Part shown: positions 47,478-56,458 of the stretch, in pieces | Numbering within the stretch: position 1 is the first letter of the stretch | How the letters are laid out: every line of letters begins with the position of its first letter | NCBI RefSeq assembly: GCF_036231905.1 | Contig: NZ_JAZARE010000007.1 | Coordinates: 124,001 to 188,000 of the forward strand | DNA: 64,000 nucleotides | Direction of reading: 5' to 3' | From: CAMLIZ01 sp036231905 | GTDB taxonomy: Bacteria > Pseudomonadota > Gammaproteobacteria > Burkholderiales > Burkholderiaceae_C | Notes under the pieces: model-generated | What the model was told of the DNA's origin: nothing | What the model saw: only the letters and a program-made list of their open reading frames with translations | The model's database searches: none | Made by a program: the position numbers and the translations under genes

Positions 47478-48959
47478 ATGAGCGCAGATCTCTGGCAGCG
47501 CGGCTGTGAGCGTTTGGCCGCCGAGCTGCCCGAACAGCAATTCAACACCTGGATCCGTCCGCTGCCACCAGCGGATGTGTCCGACGACGGCGCGGAGGGC
47601 GCCGTGGTGTCGGTGCGCGTCCCGAATCGGTTCAAGCTCGACTGGATCCGCACGCAGTACGCGCCGCGCATCGAGACCGTATTGACCGAGCTCGCCGGCA
47701 AGCCGGTGCGGCTGGAGCTGGCCCTGGCGCCGCGCGAAGCCGTGCGCGAGATGCCGCTGCGCAGCGCCGTGGGCGGCGCGGCCGCCGTGACCCGCAGCAT
47801 GCCGGTGGGCGTGGGCCAGGTGCTGAGCAACGCCTTGCAAAGCGCCCCGGCAGCGCCGGTGAACAGCGGCCACGGCCCGGCCGCCAACGGCCCGATCGGC
47901 ATGCCCTCGGGCGCCACCAACGCCGCCGCGGCGCTGTCGCGCAACCGCCTGAACACCAGCCTCACCTTCGACACCCTGGTGCCCGGGCGCGCCAACCAGA
48001 TGGCCCGCACCGCCGCGCTGCACGTGGCTGGCGCGCCCGGCCAGATGTACAACCCGCTGTTCATCTACGGCGGCGTGGGCTTGGGGAAAACGCACCTGAT
48101 CCACGCGGTGGGCAACGCGCTGCTGCGAGACAAGCCCGACGCGCGCATCCTCTACCTGCACGCGGAGCAGTTCATCTCCGACGTGGTGAAGAACTACCAG
48201 CGCAAGACCTTCGACGAGCTGAAGGCCAAGTACCACTCGCTGGACCTGCTGCTGATCGACGACGTGCAGTTCTTTGCCGGCAAGGACCGCACGCAGGAGG
48301 AGTTCTTCAACGCCTTCGAGGCGCTGGTGGCCAAGAAGGCCCACATCATCATGACCAGCGACACCTACCCCAAGGGGTTGGTGGACATCGACGAGCGCCT
48401 GACCAGCCGCTTCGACGCCGGCCTCACCGTGGCCATCGAGCCGCCGGAGCTGGAGATGCGCGTGGCCATCCTGATCCGCAAGGCCGATGCCGAAGGCACG
48501 CCGATGCCGGAGGACGTGGCGTTTTTCGTGGCCAAGAACGTGCGCGCCAATGTGCGCGAGCTCGAGGGCGCGCTGCGCAAGGTGCTGGCCTACAGCCGCT
48601 TCAGCCAGAAGGACATCAACATCGCCCTGGCGCGCGAGGCGCTGAAGGACCTGCTCTCCATCCAGAACCGGCAGATCTCGGTTGAGAACATCCAGAAGAC
48701 GGTGGCCGACTTCTACAAGATCAAGATCGCGGACATGTACAGCAAGAAGCGCCCGGCCTCCATCGCCCGGCCGCGCCAGATCGCGATGTACCTGGCCAAG
48801 GAGCTCACGCAGAAGAGCCTGCCCGAGATCGGCGAGCTCTTTGGCGGGCGCGACCACACCACGGTGCTGCATGCGGTGCGCAAGATCGGTGGCGAGCGCA
48901 CCAAGAACACCGAGCTGAACCAGCAACTCCACGTGCTGGAACAGACCCTCAAGGGCTGA
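47478..48959 (+). CDS. dnaA: Chromosomal replication initiator DnaA
   Basis: A 493-aa AAA+ protein. Domain I spans residues 1-80, followed by a variable Ala/Gly-rich domain II (~95-170). Domain III has Walker A GGVGLGKTHL and Walker B LLLIDDVQFF. Domain IV carries the DnaA-box-binding signature GGRDHTTVLHA. It binds DnaA boxes and opens the origin. ATG 47478 is 40 codons inside the longest frame. dnaN and gyrB follow. Confidence 0.97.
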   Translation: MSADLWQRGCERLAAELPEQQFNTWIRPLPPADVSDDGAEGAVVSVRVPNRFKLDWIRTQYAPRIETVLTELAGKPVRLELALAPREAVREMPLRSAVGGAAAVTRSMPVGVGQVLSNALQSAPAAPVNSGHGPAANGPIGMPSGATNAAAALSRNRLNTSLTFDTLVPGRANQMARTAALHVAGAPGQMYNPLFIYGGVGLGKTHLIHAVGNALLRDKPDARILYLHAEQFISDVVKNYQRKTFDELKAKYHSLDLLLIDDVQFFAGKDRTQEEFFNAFEALVAKKAHIIMTSDTYPKGLVDIDERLTSRFDAGLTVAIEPPELEMRVAILIRKADAEGTPMPEDVAFFVAKNVRANVRELEGALRKVLAYSRFSQKDINIALAREALKDLLSIQNRQISVENIQKTVADFYKIKIADMYSKKRPASIARPRQIAMYLAKELTQKSLPEIGELFGGRDHTTVLHAVRKIGGERTKNTELNQQLHVLEQTLKG

Positions 48960-49007
48960 GTGTTGTCAAAGCACAAGCCTGGGGACAACTTCCGAGAAAC
49001 CGGGGAG

Positions 49008-49134
49008 TCATCCACAGGTCAGGGGCTTGCGGCGAAGTTGTTGTCTGTTACCAGCCTTCATTCCGGGCCCGGGCCCACAGGGTTCACGCCGTTCTAAACC
49101 GTTGCCAGAACAGGCGAAAATAGCGTTCTCCACA
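49008..49134. other. Near-consensus DnaA boxes between dnaA and dnaN
   Basis: TCATCCACA at 49008-49016 and TTCTCCACA at 49126-49134 each differ from TTATCCACA by one base. They lie in the 219-base gap between dnaA and dnaN, which otherwise holds only a GC-rich palindromic stretch (GGGCCCGGGCCC). Either this gap or the rpmH-dnaA gap could be the functional oriC core; the sequence alone does not decide. Confidence 0.5.
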
Positions 49135-49178
49135 GATTGTGGCTCGCTCTACTAGAACGACCAGTTAAAGAGGAAGAC

Positions 49179-50300
49179 ATGATTGTTCTGAAAGCTCCGC
49201 AGGAAAAATTGCTGGGCGCCCTGCAGGCGGTGGCCGGCATCGTGGAGCGCCGCCACACCTTGCCCATCCTGGCCAACGTGCTGATGCGCAAGACCGGCAA
49301 CACCGTGGAGTTCACCACCAGCGACCTGGAGATCCAGGTGCGCACCAGCGCCGAGCTGGGTGGTGACGCCGGCAACCTGAGCACCACCGTGGGCGCGCGC
49401 AAGCTGATCGACATCCTGCGCACCCTGCCGGCCGACCAGGTGGTGACGCTGACCGCAGCGCAGAACAAGCTCACCTTGCAGGGCGGCAAGAGCCGCTTCA
49501 CCCTGCAGACCCTGCCGTCGGACGACTTTCCGCTGGTGAACGAGGCGGCCGACTTCGGCCCCGCCTTCAGCGTGCCGCAGCGCACCCTCAAGGGCCTGAT
49601 CAACCAGGTGCACTTTGCGATGGCGGTGCACGACATCCGCTACTACCTCAACGGCATCCTCTTCGTGGCCGAGGGCAAGACGCTCACGCTGGTGGCCACC
49701 GACGGCCACCGCCTGGCGCTGGCGCAGGCCACGCTGGAAGTCGAGATCCCGAAGCAGGAGGTGATCCTGCCGCGCAAGACGGTGCTGGAGCTGCAGCGCC
49801 TGCTCAAGGACGAGAAGGAGGGCGAAAGCGCCCAGCCGATCGAGATGCGCTTTGCCGGCAACCAGGCCAAGTTCGGCTTCAGCGGCATGGAGTTCGTGAC
49901 CAAGCTGGTCGAGGGCAAGTTCCCCGACTACAACCGCGTGATCCCCAAGAACCACAAGAACGCGGTGACGCTCGGCCGTGCGCCCTTGCTGGCCAGCCTG
50001 CAGCGCGCGGCCATCCTCACCAGCGAGAAGTTCAAGGGCGTGCGCCTGAACATCGAGCCCGGCACCCTGCGCATCGCCTCCAGCAACGCCGAGCAGGAAG
50101 AGGCGAAGGAGGAGCTGGAAGTCGACTACGACGGCGACACCATCGAGATCGGTTTCAACGTCACCTACCTGATGGACGCGCTGGCCAACATGAGCCAGGA
50201 AATGATCAAGCTGGAGCTGCAGGACACCAACTCCAGCGCGCTGTTCACCGTGCCGGAACAGGCCGGCTTCAAGTACGTTGTGATGCCCATGAGGATCTAG
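49179..50300 (+). CDS. dnaN: DNA polymerase III beta subunit (sliding clamp)
   Basis: A 373-aa protein with three repeated clamp domains, a typical ending FKYVVMPMRI and the internal block ATDGHRLALA. It forms the ring that tethers polymerase III to DNA. ATG 49179 is preceded by AGAGGAAG. It lies between dnaA and gyrB in the standard order. Confidence 0.97.
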   Translation: MIVLKAPQEKLLGALQAVAGIVERRHTLPILANVLMRKTGNTVEFTTSDLEIQVRTSAELGGDAGNLSTTVGARKLIDILRTLPADQVVTLTAAQNKLTLQGGKSRFTLQTLPSDDFPLVNEAADFGPAFSVPQRTLKGLINQVHFAMAVHDIRYYLNGILFVAEGKTLTLVATDGHRLALAQATLEVEIPKQEVILPRKTVLELQRLLKDEKEGESAQPIEMRFAGNQAKFGFSGMEFVTKLVEGKFPDYNRVIPKNHKNAVTLGRAPLLASLQRAAILTSEKFKGVRLNIEPGTLRIASSNAEQEEAKEELEVDYDGDTIEIGFNVTYLMDALANMSQEMIKLELQDTNSSALFTVPEQAGFKYVVMPMRI

Positions 50301-50326
50301 CGCGGCTGTCCGCGTGTTCCCCAGCA

Positions 50327-50380
50327 AGCGGGCTGCGAGCCCGCTTCAGCGTTTTTCAGGGCCGGCTTTTTCCAGCCGGC
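50327..50380 (+). terminator. Terminator-like hairpins between dnaN and gyrB
   Basis: AGCGGGCT/AGCCCGCT (50327-50345) forms an 8-bp stem followed by TCAGCGTTTTT. A second hairpin GCCGGCT-TTTTCC-AGCCGGC lies at 50361-50380. They probably end the dnaA-dnaN transcript and separate gyrB control. Confidence 0.65.
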
Positions 50381-50401
50381 TCGAGCAGAAAGAGCCCCGT
50401 G

Positions 50402-52966
50402 ATGAGTGATTCCCCCAAGCCCACCGAACCGTTCAAGACCACGTCCGACGGCGTCACGCAGCGTGCCATTCCCTCCGCCGAAGGCCAGCATGCCTCCACC
50501 GGCTCCGAGGCTTCCACGGCCTATGGCGAGAGCAGCATCCAGATCCTGGAAGGCCTGGAGGCGGTGCGCAAGCGCCCCGGCATGTACATCGGCGACACGT
50601 CCGACGGCACCGGCCTGCATCACCTGGTGTTCGAGGTGGTGGACAACTCCATCGACGAGGCGCTGGCCGGCCACTGCGACGACATCGTGGTGACCATCCA
50701 CACCGACAACTCCATCTCCGTCACCGACAACGGCCGCGGCATTCCCACCGGCGTGAAGATGGACGACAAGCACGAGCCCAAGCGCTCGGCGGCCGAGATC
50801 GCGCTGACCGAGCTGCACGCGGGTGGCAAGTTCAACCAGAACAGCTACAAGGTGTCGGGCGGCCTGCACGGCGTGGGCGTGAGCTGCGTGAATGCGCTCA
50901 GCAAATGGCTGCGCCTCACAGTGCGCCGCGAGGGCAAGCAGCACTTCATCGAATTCCGCAAGGGCGTGCCGCAGGACCGCATCATCGAAGTGCGCGACGG
51001 CTTCGAAGTGAGCCCGATGAAGATCACCGGCGACACCGAGAAGCGCGGCACCGAAGTCCACTTCCTGCCCGACGAAGAGATCTTCACCAACATCGACTTC
51101 CACTACGACGTGCTCGCCAAGCGCCTGCGCGAGCTCTCGTTCCTGAACAACGGCGTGAAGATCCGCCTGGTCGACGAGCGCAACGCGAAGGAAGACAACT
51201 TCGCCTTCGCCGGCGGCGTGCGCGGCTTCGTGGAGTTCATCAACCAGGGCAAGCGGGTGCTGCACCCCAATGTGTTCCATGCCGTGGGCGAGAAGAACAG
51301 CGAGCAGAACACCACCATCGGCGTGGAAGTGGCGATGCAGTGGAACGACAGCTACAGCGAGAACGTGCTGTGTTTCACCAACAACATCCCCCAGCGCGAC
51401 GGCGGCACCCACCTCACCGGCCTGCGCGCGGCGATGACGCGCGTGATCAACAAGTACATCGAGGACAACGAACTGGCCAAGAAGGCCAAGGTCGAGGTGA
51501 GCGGTGACGACATGCGCGAAGGCCTGGCCTGCGTGGTGAGCGTGAAGGTGCCCGAGCCCAAGTTCAGCAGCCAGACCAAGGACAAGCTGGTGAGCAGCGA
51601 AGTGCGTGCACCAGTGGAAGACATCGTGAGCCGCCTGCTCACCGACTGGCTGCTGGAGAACCCCAACGACGCCAAGATCATCTGCGGCAAGATCGTGGAA
51701 GCCGCGCGTGCCCGCGAGGCCGCGCGCAAGGCCCGCGAGATGACACGCCGCAAGGGCGTGCTCGACGGCCTGGGCCTGCCCGGCAAGCTGGCCGACTGCC
51801 AGGAGAAGGACCCCGCGATGTGCGAGATCTACATCGTGGAGGGTGACTCCGCCGGTGGCTCCGCCAAGCAGGGCCGCGACCGCAAGTTCCAGGCGATCCT
51901 GCCGCTGCGCGGCAAGATCCTCAACGTGGAGAAGGCGCGCTACGAGAAGCTGCTGTCCAGCAACGAAATCGTGACGCTGATCACCGCGCTGGGCACCAGC
52001 ATCGGCCCGGAGGAATTCAACGCCGACAAGCTGCGCTACCACCGCATCATCATCATGACCGACGCGGACGTGGACGGCGCGCACATCCGCACCCTGCTGC
52101 TCACCTTCTTCTATCGCCAGATGCCCGAGCTGGTGGAGCGTGGCCACATCTACATCGCGCAACCACCGCTGTACAAGGTGAAGCAGGGCAAGCACGAGCA
52201 GTACCTGAAGGACGCGATCGAGCTCGACGCCTTCATGCTCAAGGTGGCGCTGAACGACGCCGAGCTGCACACCGGTGTGGACGGCGCGGTGCTCAAGGGT
52301 GAAGCCTTCGAGGCACTCGCTCGCCAGTACGTGCTGGCCGAGAACGTGATCAGCCGCCTGAGCAACTGGATGGACTCGGAAGCGCTGCGCGCGCTGGCCA
52401 CCGGCGTGAGCATTGACCTGGACACCCTGGAACACGCCGAGATCTCCGCCACCGCGCTCAAGGCCGCGCTGCATGGCGCCGAGGTGGACGCCGAGTTCGA
52501 CGCCCGCATGGACAAGCACATCCTGCGCATCAGCCGCCGCCATCACGGCAACATCAAGAGCAGCGTGATCAGCGCCGACTTCGTGCACGGCGCCGACTAC
52601 GAAGTGCTGGCCACCGCCGGCCGCACCTTCAAGGGCCTGCTGGGCGACAACGCGCTCATCAAGAAGGGCGAGGGCGAGAAGCAGAAGGAGCAGAAGGTGA
52701 ACGACTTCCGCGCCGCGATGCAATGGCTGATGGGCCAGGCCGAAAACAGCGTCGGCCGCCAGCGCTACAAGGGCCTGGGCGAGATGAACCCCCAGCAGCT
52801 GTGGGAGACCACCATGGACCCGACCGTGCGGCGCCTGCTGCGCGTGCAGATCGAGGACGCGATCGAAGCCGATCGGGTGTTCACGATGCTGATGGGGGAC
52901 GAGGTGGAACCGCGGCGCGATTTCATTGAGACGAATGCGTTGCGGGCGGCGAATATTGACGTTTAA
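50402..52966 (+). CDS. gyrB: DNA gyrase subunit B
   Basis: An 854-aa protein: GHKL ATPase (~45-260, with EVVDNSIDEA and GGLHGVGVSCVNAL), transducer domain, TOPRIM domain (EGDSAGGSAKQGRDR, DADVDGAHI) and C-terminal region ending NALRAANIDV. With GyrA it introduces negative supercoils. It has a ~40-residue N-terminal extension rich in Ser, Thr, Pro and Ala. The gene is intact up to its stop although a probable transposon end begins five bases later. GTG 50399 is also in frame. Confidence 0.97.
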   Translation: MSDSPKPTEPFKTTSDGVTQRAIPSAEGQHASTGSEASTAYGESSIQILEGLEAVRKRPGMYIGDTSDGTGLHHLVFEVVDNSIDEALAGHCDDIVVTIHTDNSISVTDNGRGIPTGVKMDDKHEPKRSAAEIALTELHAGGKFNQNSYKVSGGLHGVGVSCVNALSKWLRLTVRREGKQHFIEFRKGVPQDRIIEVRDGFEVSPMKITGDTEKRGTEVHFLPDEEIFTNIDFHYDVLAKRLRELSFLNNGVKIRLVDERNAKEDNFAFAGGVRGFVEFINQGKRVLHPNVFHAVGEKNSEQNTTIGVEVAMQWNDSYSENVLCFTNNIPQRDGGTHLTGLRAAMTRVINKYIEDNELAKKAKVEVSGDDMREGLACVVSVKVPEPKFSSQTKDKLVSSEVRAPVEDIVSRLLTDWLLENPNDAKIICGKIVEAARAREAARKAREMTRRKGVLDGLGLPGKLADCQEKDPAMCEIYIVEGDSAGGSAKQGRDRKFQAILPLRGKILNVEKARYEKLLSSNEIVTLITALGTSIGPEEFNADKLRYHRIIIMTDADVDGAHIRTLLLTFFYRQMPELVERGHIYIAQPPLYKVKQGKHEQYLKDAIELDAFMLKVALNDAELHTGVDGAVLKGEAFEALARQYVLAENVISRLSNWMDSEALRALATGVSIDLDTLEHAEISATALKAALHGAEVDAEFDARMDKHILRISRRHHGNIKSSVISADFVHGADYEVLATAGRTFKGLLGDNALIKKGEGEKQKEQKVNDFRAAMQWLMGQAENSVGRQRYKGLGEMNPQQLWETTMDPTVRRLLRVQIEDAIEADRVFTMLMGDEVEPRRDFIETNALRAANIDV

Positions 52967-52970
52967 GTTT

Positions 52971-53042
52971 TGTAGGACGACGCGGTCGCTGAAAAACGCG
53001 ACCAATCAGTGAAACCGGCGCGACGCCGCAAGTGAAAATTTC
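52971..53042. repeat. Three tandem CGAC-N7/8-TGAAA repeats: likely TnsB-binding sites at a transposon end
   Basis: The repeats have CGAC at 52978, 52999 and 53021 and TGAAA at 52990, 53010 and 53033, a spacing of 20-23 bases. The block begins TGTAGGACGACGC. Tn7-family ends start with TGT and hold several ~20-bp TnsB sites at such spacing. The first two repeats also form a small inverted pair (GGTCGC/GCGACC), so a gyrB terminator is an alternative explanation, though no T-tract follows. Confidence 0.55.
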
Positions 53043-53468
53043 CTACTGCGGCGAATAGTCTGTTTGCAGACGTTTGGCGAAGTCGATTGCGGTTTGCGAA
53101 GCCCTTGCTTTCTTTAGCTCGCATTCCCAAACAGTGAAGACCCGCCAGCCGAGGTCGCGGAGGGCTTGCACCTTGCGTGCGTCGCGAGAGCGGTTGGCGG
53201 CGATCTTGGGCGCCCAATACTCCACATTCGAGCTTGGCGCGCGGCCTTGCCGGCAATCGTGACCGTGCCAGAAGCAGCCGTGGACGAAGACGGCTGTCTT
53301 GTATTTCGGGAAGACCAGGTCGGGCGTGCCTGGCAGGCGCTTGTCGCCGATCACGTAGCGAAAGCCCAGTCGGTGCAGTTCTTTGCGGAGCGTGACCTCG
53401 GGCTTGGTGTTCGAACGCCTCACCCGCTTCATGAGCGCGGATCGGCGTTCGGGCGACAGCGTATCCAT
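53043..53468 (-). CDS. vsr: Very short patch repair endonuclease Vsr
   Basis: A 141-aa protein that nicks next to T:G mismatches arising by deamination of 5-methylcytosine. Catalytic and zinc residues are all present: Glu24, Asp50 (GTPDLVF), then Cys65, His68, His70 and Cys72 in HGCFWHGHDC. The C-terminal half keeps WRVFTVWECEL. It is the last gene of the leftward operon, nine bases after the methyltransferase stop, and its product would protect the methylated sites from C-to-T mutation. Confidence 0.95.
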   Translation of the reverse strand: MDTLSPERRSALMKRVRRSNTKPEVTLRKELHRLGFRYVIGDKRLPGTPDLVFPKYKTAVFVHGCFWHGHDCRQGRAPSSNVEYWAPKIAANRSRDARKVQALRDLGWRVFTVWECELKKARASQTAIDFAKRLQTDYSPQ

Positions 53469-53477
53469 CCCCGAAGG

Positions 53478-54782
53478 CTACATCCTCACCATCAGCGGCA
53501 GGGTCGCGGCGTAGCCGAGCAGGGGGGGGACGGCATCGCCGATCCACTTCTGCACGCCTGCGCGGCTCGGCGGGTTCGAGGGGTCGACCACGAAGGAGAA
53601 GGTGTCCGGGAACGACTGGATCCGCGCCGCTTCGTGGGGCGTGATGACTCGGGGACGCAGCGGATGGACGTAGCGGCCACGACCAGGTGTTAAGAAGCCC
53701 GTCGTGATGGTCTGGGAAGGCTTGTCCCACCACAGCCGCCCATAGACCGACGGATAGGTGTGGCCATCCTTGTGGCAATCGGGGCGCACTTCGTTGGGCA
53801 GGTCGTAGAGGTCGTTGTCGAAGAGGTGTTGGATGCGGGTCAGGTTGTCGGCCGACAGCATCGGCGTCGTGTCCATGATCCCGGTCTTCGGCTCTTGCGA
53901 CGGATCGCTGAGCAGGTCGCCAATCGCCCAGCTCAGCGGCCTGGCGGCGTGTTTCAAGCCCTTCGCCACGTCCTTGATCGACAGCTCTGCAACAGGATCG
54001 GATACGCGCGAGGCGACCAGAAAATAGCGCTTGCGGGTCTGCGCTCCGCCCATGTGGTCGGCGGCCAGCACGCCGCTGTCGATCCACGCATAGCCAGCCG
54101 CCTTCAACAGCGCCTTGGCGATGTTGACCACGTCGCTCTTGTCGTTGACGACCTCGGGAACGTTCTCGATGACGATGGACTTCGCCCGTAGGCCCACGCC
54201 GAGAGCAACGGCAGTGACGTAGAGCAAGTTGCGTGGGTCTTCGCGACGAGTCTTGTTGTTGAGGTTCGAGTGGCCCTGGCAGGGCGGCCCGGCCAGAAAC
54301 AGGTCGATGTTGCCCACTTCGCCCGCGAGCGCCGGATCGATGATCTCCGGCTCGTAGGCGAAGCGCGATTTCTCGCCTTCGCCGCTGACATGCCAATCGA
54401 CCAGGCTCGACGCGTTCACGTGCAGAATGTGCTTCGTCCCGAAGTTGGCCTTGTGGATGGCTAATCCGTCGTCGTCCACGTCGATCGCCGCCACAGACTC
54501 AAGGACGTGCCCGGTGGCGACGGCTGCCTGGACCGCGCCCAGGGTCAGGCCGCCGCTGCCGCAGAAGGAGTCGACGCTGCGGATTTTCTTGGGCTTGCCA
54601 ACCGATGAATCAACGTAGACCGTCCCGCCGCGTAGGAAGCTCTGCCACCAGGCACCCGCAGGGTGCTGGCCGGCGTCCGCGCGGTTGTCGACCGATGAGG
54701 TCCATGTTCTCCCTCCGACCGAGACAGTCCGGACCACTTGCCCCTCCGACAAGGAGAAGGCCTCCAACGGGATATTGCTCAT
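53478..54782 (-). CDS. DNA (cytosine-5-)-methyltransferase
   Basis: A 434-aa enzyme with the ordered C5-methylase motifs. Motif I is SVDSFCGSGGLTLGA (~69) and motif IV is GPPCQGHS with catalytic Cys168. Motif VI is ENVPE, motif VIII is QTRKRYF, and motif X is GDAVPPLLGY. The ~65 aa before motif I are unusual for a plain Dcm. The target recognition region lies between ~260 and 370, so the recognised sequence cannot be predicted. It is preceded without a gap by the 246-aa unknown gene and is co-transcribed with vsr. No restriction partner follows. Confidence 0.94.
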   Translation of the reverse strand: MSNIPLEAFSLSEGQVVRTVSVGGRTWTSSVDNRADAGQHPAGAWWQSFLRGGTVYVDSSVGKPKKIRSVDSFCGSGGLTLGAVQAAVATGHVLESVAAIDVDDDGLAIHKANFGTKHILHVNASSLVDWHVSGEGEKSRFAYEPEIIDPALAGEVGNIDLFLAGPPCQGHSNLNNKTRREDPRNLLYVTAVALGVGLRAKSIVIENVPEVVNDKSDVVNIAKALLKAAGYAWIDSGVLAADHMGGAQTRKRYFLVASRVSDPVAELSIKDVAKGLKHAARPLSWAIGDLLSDPSQEPKTGIMDTTPMLSADNLTRIQHLFDNDLYDLPNEVRPDCHKDGHTYPSVYGRLWWDKPSQTITTGFLTPGRGRYVHPLRPRVITPHEAARIQSFPDTFSFVVDPSNPPSRAGVQKWIGDAVPPLLGYAATLPLMVRM

Positions 54783-55523
54783 TCAATTGGCCAAAACGAC
54801 TGCCGCCTCCGCTTCAATGACGGCGCGGCAATCCTCCTCAGGGAGAATTTCTAGGAATAGGTTGGCTCGCATCCTGCGCAGCCGCTTGACGAGATCGCGG
54901 ATCTCCAAGAGCTTGAGCTTCGGCTCCACCGGATTTGACTTCTTCGGGTATTGGAACCGTAACAGCGCCCGGGCGAAGTTGCGTGCGTTCGCGTAGCCCT
55001 GCCGGAAGAGATGACTTCGATAGAAGTCGATCTGTCCCAAGTCCGCTAGATGATAGCGATCGGCTGCCCCTTCGTCGAGCACCAACTCGGCCCGCAGCCA
55101 GAGGCGGTAGAGCAGATTTTCAGTGCGAGAGGCGACGCCGTAGTTCGCCAACTGCGCGGCGCTATCTTCCTTGCCGTAGCGGTAGCGCCATTCGACGACA
55201 TCCGGAAAGTGCGTTACTGCAAGCCAGATCCAAAACTCGGGATCCGCCAGGACTTCGCTGCCGACCGTGAGGCTCTGATGGATCACGCGGGACGCCTTGC
55301 CCTCAAACGTGTTTGCCTTCGGGTCCGACTTGGACTTGATGCCCTCCGGGAAGCTCACCATCAGTCTGGTCAGCTCGGCTCGTAGCGGTTGCAGGAACGA
55401 GCTGTCGAAATCGTCGCCAGAGCCCGCGAATCGGGCGAGGGACTCAACGTCAAGTTGATTGCCCGCGCGCTTGGCTTGCAGGTAGGTGGTGGCGTCGCCC
55501 GCCGTCATGGTTGGATACCGCAT
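54783..55523 (-). CDS. Protein of unknown function (DUF6339-like) in the methylase/ATPase operon
   Basis: A 246-aa soluble, largely helical protein. Notable stretches are DPEFWIWLAVTHFPDVVEWRY, FYRSHLFRQGYANARN and ENLLYRLWLRAEL. I recall a DUF6339 family of this shape near DNA methylase genes, but this is a weak recollection. No nuclease motif (PD-(D/E)xK, HNH, PLD) is obvious. It abuts the methyltransferase start with no gap and follows the 309-aa gene by five bases. Confidence 0.78.
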   Translation of the reverse strand: MRYPTMTAGDATTYLQAKRAGNQLDVESLARFAGSGDDFDSSFLQPLRAELTRLMVSFPEGIKSKSDPKANTFEGKASRVIHQSLTVGSEVLADPEFWIWLAVTHFPDVVEWRYRYGKEDSAAQLANYGVASRTENLLYRLWLRAELVLDEGAADRYHLADLGQIDFYRSHLFRQGYANARNFARALLRFQYPKKSNPVEPKLKLLEIRDLVKRLRRMRANLFLEILPEEDCRAVIEAEAAVVLAN

Positions 55524-55528
55524 GTTTC

Positions 55529-56458
55529 TCAGCCCTCAGCGATGGAGCGCACCGACTGCTGGTCGGCGTGGAGCAGAGCCTTGAGCCGCGGCATGCCTGG
55601 CTCTTTGGCGCATTCCTTGAATTTTTTGAATGTGAACGCGGGGTCGATCCGCGCGATCCGCTTCAAGAAGGCGGACAGCGGACTATGGGGGGTCGCCTCG
55701 TCCGCGGTGTCCCACTCGGATAGGCTGGCGGCAATGATGTGACCCGTGATCTCTGCGGCGAGCGAGGCCATCATGGGCTTGGCCAACCGCTGAGCGGACT
55801 CAAGCGTCAGCTTCTTATGCACGTCGGCATGGATGCGAACCTTGGCGAGGTGGCTGTCCTTGGCCACAGGGTCGTTGAATCCACCAATGTATTGGACGGA
55901 ATAGAGCGTCTTGGCGGGGTAGCCGATCAGCTTCCACTCTTCGTCGGTCATCGGCTGAATCGGGAAGTCCTCAGCCAGCTTCGGCGCCTTGATGGCGAAG
56001 CTCTTTTTTGAGAGCCAGTGGCCGAGCAAGAAGGGGCTGCCGGGCTTCTTCGCAAGCTGCTTGCCGAGGCACAGCGCGACTTCAATGGTGATGTTGGAGC
56101 CGCCCCCAAGCTTGTCGATGATGTCGCTGCCTATGCCGATCTCATCAGGGATCTTGCCCGAGACCTTGTGGGTCTCGACCACGATGGTCTTCTTCATGAA
56201 CGGCTGGACTGCGGTCACTGCCAACACCAGATCGCCCTTGGCCATCGGCATCGCGGGCGGCAAGGCGAGGTTGGGCCGGATCACGATGTCGAGGGTCTGG
56301 CTATCGGAGGGCTCGACCGCGTGGGCGGTGTCAGCCATGAACGGGCCATCTTCATAGAGCCGAATCTCGGCCAGGTCGACGCTGCTCTCGAGCGTCGCAG
56401 CACCGAAGAATGGCCGAACGTCCTTGGTGGCGGATTTGCGCCACGTGATGTTGCTCAT
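55529..56458 (-). CDS. Protein of unknown function in the GHKL-ATPase operon
   Basis: A 309-aa protein without a recognised domain. The N-terminal half looks beta-rich (TLDIVIRPNLALPPAM, GDLVLAVTAVQPFMKKTIVV). The C-terminal half is helical (LTLESAQRLAKPMMASLAAEITGHIIAASL). No membrane segment or signal peptide is present. ATG 56458 overlaps the ATPase stop by four bases, so the two products are made together and may form a complex. Confidence 0.78.
   Translation of the reverse strand: MSNITWRKSATKDVRPFFGAATLESSVDLAEIRLYEDGPFMADTAHAVEPSDSQTLDIVIRPNLALPPAMPMAKGDLVLAVTAVQPFMKKTIVVETHKVSGKIPDEIGIGSDIIDKLGGGSNITIEVALCLGKQLAKKPGSPFLLGHWLSKKSFAIKAPKLAEDFPIQPMTDEEWKLIGYPAKTLYSVQYIGGFNDPVAKDSHLAKVRIHADVHKKLTLESAQRLAKPMMASLAAEITGHIIAASLSEWDTADEATPHSPLSAFLKRIARIDPAFTFKKFKECAKEPGMPRLKALLHADQQSVRSIAEG

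Noticed and set aside
50297..53005. 902-codon minus-strand frame opposite gyrB
   Set aside because: Antisense shadow of gyrB; the composition is typical of reverse-frame translation.
53043..54782. Methylase + Vsr taken as a plain type II restriction-modification system
   Set aside because: No restriction endonuclease gene is adjacent, and the operon continues into a GHKL ATPase and unknown genes, which a plain system would not explain.
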